Assembly: GCA_030065055.1 (NCBI GenBank)
Contig: JASJDS010000035.1
Location: 1 to 33,697 of the forward strand
Source: Calothrix sp. MO_192.B10
GTDB taxonomy: Bacteria; Cyanobacteriota; Cyanobacteriia; Cyanobacteriales; Nostocaceae
DNA length: 33,697 nt
Direction: 5' to 3'
The stretch's first letter is position 1; each line of letters opens with the position of its first letter. The translations under genes were made by a program, and so were the position numbers. Shown piece by piece: positions 1 through 7,884 of the stretch. Below the pieces are notes generated by a model. It made no database searches. It had not been told where the DNA came from and saw nothing but the letters and a program-made list of their open reading frames with translations.

Positions 1-623
1 TATGGAACGAAGTAAAAACATTTGTTTCGATACAGGTAGTGCAAGAAACAATACGTCCGTAATCTTATCCCCTCAATTTATTTATGGGGATTATCTTTTT
101 ACTTTTTACTTTTATCTTTTTACTTTTTAAAAGTTGGACAATGAGCAAGCCCCTTCAGGGCGGGTGTAGGGTGTAGGGTATGGGGTGTAGGGAATGAAGA
201 ATAAGAGAATTTTTTTCAAGCACTAAAATTGAATATCTATCAACACTACACCCTACACTCTACCCCCAACACCCTGCCCTGACTAGGTTTTGTCTTAACT
301 TCGTGCCATTCCACCCTAGGGACTGTTTTCAAACTATTGTGTAGGTTGGGTGGAACAAAACCAAACCCAACATTCTTCGTCCGATTTGTTGGGTTTTGTT
401 CCTCAAACGCCACTTCCTATAACGGAGGGAACCTCCCTTCGGGTTCAACACTTTGCTTATGCCGGGGAACCCGTCCACCGCAAGTGTTTCACCGCAACGG
501 AGTGGCTCCCCAACCTACAATTGATACTAATTTTGGGTTTGAAAACACGCCCTACACCCTACCCCCTGCACCCTGTTCATACTCCCCCTGCTTTAGCCGA
601 AGCAGAGCAGGGGGATTCTTGGT
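1..623. other. Repeat-rich non-coding stretch
   Basis: I see no convincing gene here. Two overlapping frames (337-714 and 350-649) are open but have a composition set by repeats and resemble no protein. The stretch holds T-rich heptads (94-130, unit TTTTTAC with variants), GGGTGTA heptads (162-192), their near-complement (246-274), a further CCCTACA-type run (549-576), and the 16-mer TTTGCTTATGCCGGGG (452-467), which recurs exactly at 7462-7477. Such repeats are typical of intergenic DNA in heterocystous cyanobacteria. Confidence 0.6.
162..274. repeat. Inverted heptanucleotide repeat arrays
   Basis: A run of GGGTGTA-type heptads at 162-192 is followed about 50 bases later by a partly complementary ACACCCT-type run at 246-274. 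The transcript could fold into a long imperfect hairpin. It belongs to the short tandemly repeated repetitive class of heptad repeats in Nostoc-type genomes. Confidence 0.6.
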
Positions 624-2675
624 TCACACAAAAACAGCATTGCTGTTGAGGTCGAAACCAGAATATACATTATCAACGATGGCAACAAGCTCCTTCATTC
701 CGTTTGCAGTATGAGAGATGTAAGCATCACCATCAGAAATGCTAACCTGATAGTCGCCGACAGAACCGTAGAGTTCTAGAATATCCTCGCCAACTGTGAA
801 ATCTTCAACTTTAGCAAAGTCATATTTTCCATTAGCGATATAGTATGCCTGATGAGAATCTCCAAGCACAAAGATATCTGCGCCACTTCCACCTTTGAGA
901 ACATCTTTTTCGTGTGCTCCAACAGCATAGGAATCAGTTCCGATAATCTTATCATCACCACCACCACCAATGAGGGTATCATAACCGGCTCCCCCAACTA
1001 GGTAATCATCACCGTCGTAACCACTGCCTTCGTTGACATAATCGCCGTAGATAGTGTCATTACCACTGCCACCTTTGACGGTATCTGAGCCACCACCAGC
1101 TTTAATCCAATCATCACCCTTACCACCATCAATAGTGTCATTACCAGAAATACCCCAATAGTTATCATCTCCGAAAATTCTATCATTACCATCATAACCA
1201 TCTAGATGATTACTACCATCATCTCCATAGATAGTGTCATTTCCCTGAGAACCGATCACCTTCTCAAAGTTGTATACCCTTTCTGTACCCGAGTACCCTG
1301 AAAAAGTAACAACCCCTGTTTTTAAATTTAGATGCAGATCATTGTTGCGAGCAGCATAAGAAACTGTGTCATAGCCACTGCCTCCATTCAGGGTGTCATA
1401 GCCATAGCCGCCATCAATGTAATCGTTGCCACCCCTACCGTTAATATAGTCATAGCCATGATAGCCTTCTAGATGATTGTCACCATCATCTCCATAGATC
1501 CTGTCATTTCCCTGGGAACCGATGACTTTCTCGATGTTGTGTACAGTTTCAGTGCCCCCGTTGTTTGAATTAACGTCATCATCATCATCATCATCATCAT
1601 CGTCATCATCATCATCGCTCGAATAGGCTGAAAAGGAGACAATACCTGTTGCTAAGTCAAGAGAAATGTTATTCCAGCGAGCAGCATAGGAGACAGTATC
1701 ATAGCCACTACCACCATCAATGTAATCTAAGCCATAGCCTCCATCAATGTAATCATCGCCACTTCCACCGTGAATACTGTCTCTACCATCGCCACCATAG
1801 AGCCAATCATTATCGCCACCCCCTTCGATGATGTCATCGCCACCATAACCTTTGACAGTGTCATTTCCTAAACTGGCGTAGATTTTATCGTTATAGTGAG
1901 TGCCTTCAAGGTAATCGTCCCAGATAGTGCCATAACTGACATCACTTCCCAAATTATTGATTAAAGTATCTCCCCGCAGTTCAACGAGACTAGTATTAAT
2001 TTCTACTACAACCAACTGAGTGTCACTGCTAAAAGTGCGTTGATAACTGCCAGAAGCAAAGGTAGTGACAAAGTCAATACCATTGTCACCATCAACATCA
2101 GTGTCTCCAAAGCTTGTAAAGGTAACATTGTCACTAGAACCAGACTTGAATGTACCTATTTCCTCAGAAGAAATTAAATTACTTGTAAGACCAAAATAAT
2201 CTACTAATGTGGCATTCTCAACACCCTTCGAGATGTCTAGAACCGCAAAAGTAGTTTTTGAACTAGCTTTAGAATATTCAGCGTCGGAATTTTCAATTTC
2301 TCGGGCTGTCAAGTCTAAATCTGCTAAAAAGTTAAAAGAGAAACTTTGACCTGCTTCGACTTGAAAATTAGCAATTACTTGGGTTTCACTTGTACTATTT
2401 ACCTGAAAAGTTCCATCTTCACCAATGGCAATATTTTCAGTGAATAAATCGGTGAAAGTTGGGTCATTGATAAAAGTAGCATTAGCACTAGCGATTGCCG
2501 CAGCTACACCACCATTGACAAGAAGATTCAAATCGACCGAAGTTAAACTTCCTGAAGCATTTTGACTGTAGTTGAAGAATTGAGCACTTCCTGTTGCCTC
2601 CGCGAACAGAGGATCTGAACTTGTTGTTGGAGTAACGGGGGATAAAAATTTTAGTTCTTCTGTATTGCCTGACAT
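624..2675 (-). CDS. Secreted RTX-type calcium-binding repeat protein with poly-Asp tract
   Basis: Predicted extracellular calcium-binding protein of 683 residues. Residues 1-250 form a Ser/Thr/Asn-rich, probably beta-rich domain seen in other cyanobacterial RTX proteins. From about 255 to 600 there are many GGxGxD-type nonapeptides (GYGGDDIIEGGGDND, GGSGDDYIDGG, GGKGDDWIKAGGGSD) that form parallel beta-rolls with Ca2+. The C-terminal 90 residues (GADIFVLGDS onward, DF..GEDILEL) look like the usual type I secretion target region. No Sec signal is visible, as expected for ABC-type secretion. Two related blocks begin GYDTVSYAAR; the first carries 14 consecutive Asp (354-367) that the second lacks. 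The ATG at 2675 has only a weak GAG upstream. Function beyond secretion and Ca2+ binding is unknown. Confidence 0.85.
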   Translation of the reverse strand: MSGNTEELKFLSPVTPTTSSDPLFAEATGSAQFFNYSQNASGSLTSVDLNLLVNGGVAAAIASANATFINDPTFTDLFTENIAIGEDGTFQVNSTSETQVIANFQVEAGQSFSFNFLADLDLTAREIENSDAEYSKASSKTTFAVLDISKGVENATLVDYFGLTSNLISSEEIGTFKSGSSDNVTFTSFGDTDVDGDNGIDFVTTFASGSYQRTFSSDTQLVVVEINTSLVELRGDTLINNLGSDVSYGTIWDDYLEGTHYNDKIYASLGNDTVKGYGGDDIIEGGGDNDWLYGGDGRDSIHGGSGDDYIDGGYGLDYIDGGSGYDTVSYAARWNNISLDLATGIVSFSAYSSDDDDDDDDDDDDDDVNSNNGGTETVHNIEKVIGSQGNDRIYGDDGDNHLEGYHGYDYINGRGGNDYIDGGYGYDTLNGGSGYDTVSYAARNNDLHLNLKTGVVTFSGYSGTERVYNFEKVIGSQGNDTIYGDDGSNHLDGYDGNDRIFGDDNYWGISGNDTIDGGKGDDWIKAGGGSDTVKGGSGNDTIYGDYVNEGSGYDGDDYLVGGAGYDTLIGGGGDDKIIGTDSYAVGAHEKDVLKGGSGADIFVLGDSHQAYYIANGKYDFAKVEDFTVGEDILELYGSVGDYQVSISDGDAYISHTANGMKELVAIVDNVYSGFDLNSNAVFV
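1575..1616 (-). repeat. Trinucleotide microsatellite encoding 14 Asp
   Basis: Fourteen consecutive Asp codons read as GAT/GAC on the minus strand: ATC units broken only by GTC at 1575-1577 and 1602-1604. It lies inside the RTX gene, in an insertion of about 20 residues absent from the sister block. Near-perfect triplet runs like this can change length by slippage without breaking the frame. Confidence 0.9.
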
Positions 2676-2771
2676 GATTTACTCTTTTTTTATATGTGTA
2701 TTTAAGTTACAAAATCGGTGTTTTTGATGTTTAATTCTGATGGAAAACTTAAGGCAAGCGTAATTATTACC

Positions 2772-2870
2772 TGATACCAAGTTGCGTTCTATCATAGTAG
2801 TTCGAGTCAATGAGATTGCTGCCTTACGTCGCAATGACTGGGTACTATCTTTGAATGCAACTTAGTATGA
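2772..2870. repeat. MITE-like element with terminal inverted repeats
   Basis: The left end TGATACCAAGTTGCGTTC and the right end GAATGCAACTTAGTATGA are inverted copies with a few mismatches, 99 bp apart end to end. A related left half occurs at 30855-30920. It has no coding capacity. The rest of the 2676-3205 spacer is AT-rich and I see no gene in it. Confidence 0.65.
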
Positions 2871-3178
2871 TTACAATATATGTCTTGGTGGAGAGACGAA
2901 GTAATGCTACATCTTTACAAAAATCTATATATTGGCTTGTTGTTTGAAATAGGTCTCACTTTTTTCTTAAAAATACTGGAAATATAATATGGTTAAAGTT
3001 AGTGAAAATCCAGTGTCAAAATCATAAATTTACCTAAAATTATTATTATGCTTTTAATCTTATAATTTTCTTCACCAAAAATTTGTCCATGAGACGGTCA
3101 AACTACTGTGCTTTTGTTATACATTAAACCTATCCGAAAATATTCATAAATAACAGGTAACGGACAACCTGCAATAGG

Positions 3179-3207
3179 AAATCCCCATAATTAAAATTAG
3201 GGGATTT
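3179..3207. repeat. Hairpin at the broken end of flv3
   Basis: AAATCCCC (3179-3186) pairs perfectly with GGGGATTT (3200-3207), and TAAT/ATTA inside can extend the stem past one bulged A. It sits immediately upstream of where Flv3 homology begins, and the only possible in-frame start, TTG at 3206, overlaps its right arm. It may mark the event that removed the 5' part of flv3. Confidence 0.7.
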
Positions 3208-4615
3208 GAGTAAAAATGTATTAAAATTTACGACAAGTCGTCTCGTTGCAAATTTATTTGATACTGTAAATGTAGTCCATGACCCTTTTTCCAAGCGAAT
3301 TGTCAAAAGTGGCGATCGCATCAATTTAGGTAAGGGACACGAAATAGAATTTATCAGTGCGCCTAACCTCCACTGGCCTGATACCATTTTCAGTTTTGAT
3401 CGCAAAACCCAAGTCCTCTACACCTGTGATGCCTTTGGGATGCACTATTGTAGTGATGACACCTTCGACAAAGACCTAGAAGCAATTGAAGCAGATTTTA
3501 GATTTTACTACGACTGCTTGATGGGTCCCAATGCCCGTTCTTTATTGAATGCAATGAAGAAAATGGGTGAATTGGGAAAAATTGAAATCATTGCCAATGG
3601 TCATGGTCCTTTATTGTATCATCACCTAAATATACTGAAGGAATGCTACCACAACTGGAGCCAAAAACAAGCCACCAAAGAAACCACCGTTGGTTTATTT
3701 TATGTCTCTGAGTATGGATATAGCGATCGCATGGCGCAAGCAATTTCCCATGGGATTCAGAAGAGCGAGGTGGGTGTAGAAATCATTGATATCGCCACTG
3801 CAGATGTGCAGGAAGTGAATGAACTGGCTGGTCGTTCTGCTGGTATCATCATTGGTATGCCACCATCAGACCATGTGGCGGCTCATGGGGCAATTAGTTC
3901 TTTACTCTCAGTTGTCAAGAATAAACAATTCATCGGTTTCTTTGAATGTTACGGTGGGGATGATGAGCCTATTTCTCCTCTACGTAAGAGATTTATCGAC
4001 CTGGGTATCAAAGAAGCTTTCCCCGCCATTAAGGTAAAACAAACCCCCGACGAGGCTCTTTTCAGGGAACTAGAGGAATCTGGTACGGATATGGGACAGT
4101 TGGTGGTGCGGGCTCGCAACATCAAGCAGATTAAGTCTATAGATGTGAATCTAGAAAAAGCCCTAGGTCGCATTAGTAACGGACTCTATATCATTACCAC
4201 TGCTAAAGGTGAGACTAAGAGTGCCATGTTAGCATCTTGGGTGACTCAAGCTAGTTTGAAACCCTTAGGCTTTACCATTGCCGTTGCCAAAGATAGAGCC
4301 ATCGAATCCTGCTTACAAATAGGCGATCGCTTTGTTCTCAATGTCTTGGAAGAAGGTAATTACAAGCAATTGAAGAAACATTTCCTCAAGCGTCTCCTTC
4401 CTGGTAGCGATCGCTTTGCTGGAGTTAACACTCAAACGGCAAAAAACGGCTCTCCCATTTTAACAGATGCTCTAGCATACATGGAATGCGAAGTTCTCAG
4501 CACTATGGAATGTAGCGACCATTATATCATGTATTGCAGCGTACAAGATGGTCGAGTTTCCAAACCTGAAGGACTAACCGCCGTTCGCCATCGTAAAGTC
4601 GGTAACTATTACTAA
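3206..4615 (+). pseudogene. flv3: 5'-truncated flavodiiron protein Flv3
   Basis: Cyanobacterial Flv3 reduces O2 to water with NAD(P)H-derived electrons, usually with Flv1. The normal order is a metallo-beta-lactamase diiron domain, a flavodoxin domain and a flavin-reductase domain, about 570 residues. Here 469 residues remain. The flavodoxin part (from TTVGLFYVSEYGYSDRMAQA) and the C-terminal reductase part, ending RHRKVGNYY, look intact. The beta-lactamase part starts late, at about VVHDPFSKRIVKSGD. Roughly the first 110 residues are missing, including the HxExDH ligand motif; the later ligands are kept (His in APNLHWPD, Asp in YTCDAFG, His in NGHGPL). A stop lies at 3188, no ATG is usable, and the only start is TTG inside a hairpin. 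The remaining frame is clean over 1.4 kb, so the loss is recent or the remnant is still selected. Confidence 0.82.
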
Positions 4616-4619
4616 GAAG

Positions 4620-4640
4620 TTGACAGTTGACAGTTGACAG
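4620..4640 (+). repeat. TTGACAG heptad repeat (x3) between flv3 and flv1
   Basis: Three tandem TTGACAG units begin just after the flv3 stop, followed by degenerate TTCACTC-type heptads to about 4702. The unit contains the -35 consensus TTGACA, but with no matching -10 box identified this is probably only a heptad repeat in the 107-bp spacer. Confidence 0.7.
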
Positions 4641-4722
4641 TTAGGAGTTAGGAATTAGAAATCTTGAATTCTTCACTCTTAACTCTTCATTCTTCACTCT
4701 TCCTTAACTTTATTTAAAGCTT

Positions 4723-6435
4723 ATGAGCAATACCCATCCTCGTGACGTGCAGTATGTACCAATCGCCACCGACACTTTGGTATTGAGGGCACGCAGTTGG
4801 ACCCGTTTGAGATTTGAAATCGAGTTTGCACGAGCTAAGGGTACTACTGTCAATAGTTATATAATTCAAGGCGATCGCACTGCAATTATCGATCCCACAC
4901 CAGAAACTTTCACTGAGATTTATTTAGAAGCATTGCGCCAGTGTTTGGACTGGAGCAAATTAGATTATGTGATTTTGGGTCATTTTAACCCCAACCGATT
5001 GGCGACTCTAAAAATCATTTTAGAGAGAGCGCCCCAAGTTACTTTTGTATCTTCTGTCATTGGTGCATCCCACTTAAAAGAAGCTTTCTCCGAGCAAGAA
5101 CTGAAGGTTCTGACCATGCGGGGTAAAGAAACCCTGGACTTAGGCAAGGGTCATGTTTTGCGCTTTATTCCTACCCCCAGTCCCCGGTGGCCAGAAGGAC
5201 TTTGTACCTATGACCCCCAAACCCAAATTTTATACACAGGTAAACTATTTGGTAGCCATGTCTGCGGGGATGAGATTTTTGATGAGCAATGGGAAATTTT
5301 ATATGAAGACCAGCGATACTACTTTGATTGTTTGATGGCTTCCAATGCCCCCCATGTGCTAGCCGCTTTGGAGAAAATTTCTGACCTCCAGGTAAGAATG
5401 TATGGTGTGGGTCATGGTCCTTTGGTACGCTACGGCTTGATAGAACTAACCAAATCCTATGAACAATGGAGCCGTACCCAAGCCGCTCGGGAAATATCCG
5501 TTGCCCTACTCTACGCCTCAGCCTATGGTAACACGGCAACCCTCGCCCAGGCGATCGCTTTTGGACTAAATAAAGGGGGAGCAGCAGTCCAATCTATTAA
5601 CTGTGAGTTTGCTGAACCTGACCAAATTCGGGCAGCAGTGGAAAAGGCAGATGGCTTTATTATTGGCTCCCCCACCATTGGTGGTCACGCACCGACACCC
5701 ATCCATGCAGCATTAGGCATTGTCCTATCCATAGCCGATCACAGTAAAATTGCTGGGGTATTTGGTTCCTATGGTTGGAGTGGGGAAGCCTTTGACTTAA
5801 TTGAAGGTAAGCTGAAAGAAGCTGGGTATAAATTGGGCTTTGAGACTTTGAAAGTTAAATTTAAACCCTCTGATGTGATCCTCAAAGAATGTGAAGAACT
5901 GGGTACAGATTTTGTCCAAGTACTGAAAAAAGCTAACAAAATTAGAGTTCCCCAAACAGCCGCTACCCCCACCGAGCAAGCTGTGGGTCGCATAGTCGGC
6001 TCAGTATATGTACTGTCTGCTAAACAAGGTGATGTATCCACTGGTATGTTAGGCGCCTGGGTTTCTCAAGCCACCTTTAACCCCCCAGGAATTACTGTTG
6101 CGATCGGTAAAGATAGGGCGGTGGAATCTTTGTTATATTCAGGGAGTAAATTTGTCCTGAATATCCTGCCTGAAGGCAAACAGCAAGAGTACATGAAACA
6201 TTTTCGCCAGTCATTTGCACCGGGAGAAGATCGCTTTGCTGGATTTTCCACCGCAGTTGCTGATAATGGTTGTACCATCCTCTGTGATGCCTCAGCATAC
6301 CTAGAATGCACCGTCCAACAACGCATGGAATGTGGCGACCACTGGGTTGTGTATGCCACAGTTGACAATGGTAAATTACTCCAACCTGAAGCTGTTACCG
6401 CCGTTCACCATCGCAAGACGGGTACTCAGTATTAG
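4723..6435 (+). CDS. flv1: Flavodiiron protein, Flv1 type
   Basis: Full-length (570 residues) cyanobacterial flavodiiron protein: metallo-beta-lactamase-like domain about 30-245, flavodoxin domain about 260-405 (ALLYASAYGNTAT for FMN), flavin-reductase domain about 425-570 (GRIVGSVYVLSAKQGD, C-terminus HHRKTGTQY). Wording and length match Flv1, the partner of Flv3 in photoreduction of O2 to water. The diiron ligands are substituted as in Flv1/Flv2: HFNPN (87-91) in place of HxExD, Arg155 for the usual His and Lys174 for the usual Asp, with only the late GHGPL His kept. It probably depends on an Flv3-type partner, but its neighbour is truncated, so another flv3 copy would be needed. The start follows heptad repeats and lacks a clear Shine-Dalgarno. 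Confidence 0.93.
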   Translation: MSNTHPRDVQYVPIATDTLVLRARSWTRLRFEIEFARAKGTTVNSYIIQGDRTAIIDPTPETFTEIYLEALRQCLDWSKLDYVILGHFNPNRLATLKIILERAPQVTFVSSVIGASHLKEAFSEQELKVLTMRGKETLDLGKGHVLRFIPTPSPRWPEGLCTYDPQTQILYTGKLFGSHVCGDEIFDEQWEILYEDQRYYFDCLMASNAPHVLAALEKISDLQVRMYGVGHGPLVRYGLIELTKSYEQWSRTQAAREISVALLYASAYGNTATLAQAIAFGLNKGGAAVQSINCEFAEPDQIRAAVEKADGFIIGSPTIGGHAPTPIHAALGIVLSIADHSKIAGVFGSYGWSGEAFDLIEGKLKEAGYKLGFETLKVKFKPSDVILKECEELGTDFVQVLKKANKIRVPQTAATPTEQAVGRIVGSVYVLSAKQGDVSTGMLGAWVSQATFNPPGITVAIGKDRAVESLLYSGSKFVLNILPEGKQQEYMKHFRQSFAPGEDRFAGFSTAVADNGCTILCDASAYLECTVQQRMECGDHWVVYATVDNGKLLQPEAVTAVHHRKTGTQY

Positions 6436-6480
6436 TTAATACAACATTAACGGGGAAAGGCACGGCATCCAAAGTATTTG

Positions 6481-6515
6481 AAGAAGGAAGAAGGAAGAAG
6501 GAAGAAGGAAGAAGG
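6481..6515 (+). repeat. GGAAGAA heptad array
   Basis: Five tandem heptamers, 35 bp, ending in GAAGAAGGTTTGAGCGG. The same ending recurs at 9204-9220 (with T for C) and 9326-9342, so the array and its flank form one dispersed family. Confidence 0.85.
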
Positions 6516-6525
6516 TTTGAGCGGG

Positions 6526-6560
6526 GTTTTGAGATGGGGATTCTGACCCCAACTCAAAAC
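6526..6560. terminator. Hairpin downstream of flv1
   Basis: GTTTTGAG (6526-6533) pairs with CTCAAAAC (6553-6560), and inside it TGGGG (6535-6539) pairs with CCCCA (6547-6551), leaving the loop ATTCTGA. It lies about 90 bases after the flv1 stop. No U-run follows, so termination is only possible. The same GGGG-ATTCTGA-CCCC core occurs in the hairpin at 10170-10207. Confidence 0.55.
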
Positions 6561-6585
6561 GGACAACCGCTTTCATCAAATCCGG

Positions 6586-6719
6586 AAAATCTGCCAGCCT
6601 CATCAGCAGTTTATTGGTTTAGCGGCATATATCTTGGCGGAAAAATCGCCCCAGTTCACCACACATCAAACCTGGTAATTTCTGGTAAAGGGCGATTTTT
6701 CCGGAGGCTGGCAGATTTT
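6586..6719. repeat. Nested inverted repeats
   Basis: The outer arms AAAATCTGCCAGCCTC (6586-6601) and GAGGCTGGCAGATTTT (6704-6719) are perfect complements. Inside them GGAAAAATCGCCC (6639-6651) and GGGCGATTTTTCC (6690-6702) form a second perfect pair. On the right the two arms are one base apart; on the left they are 37 bases apart. The 69-codon open frame across this region (6534-6743) is a by-product and is not called as a gene. The element at 17549-17596 has a similar GGAAAAAxCGCCC arm beside a GGCAGCCT sequence. Confidence 0.8.
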
Positions 6720-6908
6720 TCTAGTTTTTTACCCAACCCATAGGGGATGAGGTTTTTGACCCCTATAGTCAGAGAAGAACAGGACGCTCAAACCTGGTGA
6801 CTTTAAACTTCTGACTTCGATAATTTTATGGATATTGTCGTGCCCTTTCACCCGATTGAGTATTCCTAAGCAAAAATTATGGGTTTCAAAGTAGACGTAG
6901 TTTATATT

Positions 6909-7000
6909 AGGACTTACGCACTCGCTACGAAAAATCAGGCGTTTGGGATTGCTTCCTTGCGTCGCAATGACTGTGTTTACGTTGTCCTTGCGTAAGTCCT
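6909..7000. repeat. MITE-like element, 12-bp perfect terminal repeats
   Basis: AGGACTTACGCA (6909-6920) and TGCGTAAGTCCT (6989-7000) are perfect inverted copies bounding 92 bp with no coding capacity. The interior CTTGCGTCGCAATGACTG resembles the CTTACGTCGCAATGACTG inside the 2772-2870 element. Confidence 0.75.
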
Positions 7001-7013
7001 GTATATATCTAAT

Positions 7014-7233
7014 TTAGGGTCTGCTGAATAACTTTAAAACTCTTATCTTGTAAGCTTCTCAGGCGATTTTTGTCAAAACAAGTGCAAGATAGTAAAGATA
7101 TAAGGCTTAAAAACCTTGCATCTTCAATTGTTTGGAGTCCAAAAAATTAGAAAAAACAGGGGTAAAACTGTTCCCTGTTCCCTGTTAAGAGTTCCCTACC
7201 CCCCACAATCATGACTTTTTCAGCAAGCCCTAA
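7014..7233. repeat. MITE-like element, TTAGGG...CCCTAA ends
   Basis: TTAGGGTCTGCTGAATAACT at the left and the inverse of TTAGGGCTTGCTGAAAAAGT at the right form imperfect terminal inverted repeats of about 20 bp around 220 bp. The interior has GTTCCCT heptads (about 7170-7200) and no transposase, so it looks like a non-autonomous derivative of an insertion sequence. Confidence 0.6.
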
Positions 7234-7681
7234 TTTATAAGTATTAACACTTGCTATTATATCTACGCAATCAAGGCTGAAGCATTGATTATATTCAGCA
7301 ATTTCAACCAGGACAATTGTGAATACAACGTGCAATATTAAACTTGTATGTCAATAGTTGAATAAACAGTAATTGGTATCAAGCCCCCAAATTTTATTTG
7401 TGGAGGTGGGAAAATTTTTCCCTACTTAAGCCCCTCGATTTATCGATGGAGAAGACCGAAGTTTGCTTATGCCGGGGCTCGCGCAGCGTATCCGCAGGAT
7501 TCACCCTTTCGGTAGTTGTTCATGGGGGAAACCCCCAAGACCACACTACCTCACCACCGCAACTTCTCACTGTTAGCGCAGCTCCTCCGTAAGAGGCTAA
7601 TTGAAATGACATATTTCATTAGAGTTACTAATGAATGATAACTTAAAAAATTTTAAATGTTGATATTATCTGACTCCTCAT
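7234..7681. other. Intergenic stretch with dispersed repeat fragments
   Basis: I see no supported gene. Around 7462-7590 there is a G+C-richer block with the exact 16-mer shared with 452-467 and common cyanobacterial dispersed motifs. Short open frames here (7147-7335 and 7398-7592) lack protein-like composition. Confidence 0.5.
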
Positions 7682-7858
7682 ATGAATAAATATAAACGCC
7701 TCCGAGTAAAGTTTCCTCTCTGGCATTATCTTAACCAACCCCTACTTAATCCCTATGGCAAATTAGTCTTAAATCCCCGTCGCTTTGCATTACTTTACAG
7801 AGTAGAATTACTCAATAAATGTTTGGCGAAAGAATGTGATGCTAAAGGTCCTTATTAA
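7682..7858 (+). CDS. Small hypothetical basic protein (58 aa)
   Basis: An ATG-to-TAA frame of 58 codons (start MNKYKRLRVKFPLWHYLNQP, end CDAKGPY). It is rich in Lys, Arg, Tyr and Leu, with two similar NPYG and NPRR turns in the middle, and looks more protein-like than the surrounding repeats. There is no good Shine-Dalgarno. It converges on the recombinase gene, whose stop lies 26 bases further on. I do not recognise a family; it could be a chance frame. Confidence 0.4.
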   Translation: MNKYKRLRVKFPLWHYLNQPLLNPYGKLVLNPRRFALLYRVELLNKCLAKECDAKGPY

Positions 7859-7884
7859 ACTCCTGGATGAAATTTTCAAACTGG

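Noticed and set aside
94-192. CRISPR-like array in the heptad repeats
   Set aside because: Units are 7 bases with no unique spacers; this is a short tandem repeat.
337-714. Two overlapping open frames (125 and 99 codons) upstream of the RTX gene
   Set aside because: They run through heptad and dispersed repeats, overlap each other and the RTX gene end, and have no family-like composition or ribosome site.
4620-4640. TTGACA units as multiple -35 boxes for flv1
   Set aside because: The unit is a heptad repeat, with no -10 box at proper spacing that I could defend.
6534-6743. 69-codon open frame after flv1
   Set aside because: It is made almost entirely of the nested inverted repeats and begins inside a hairpin.
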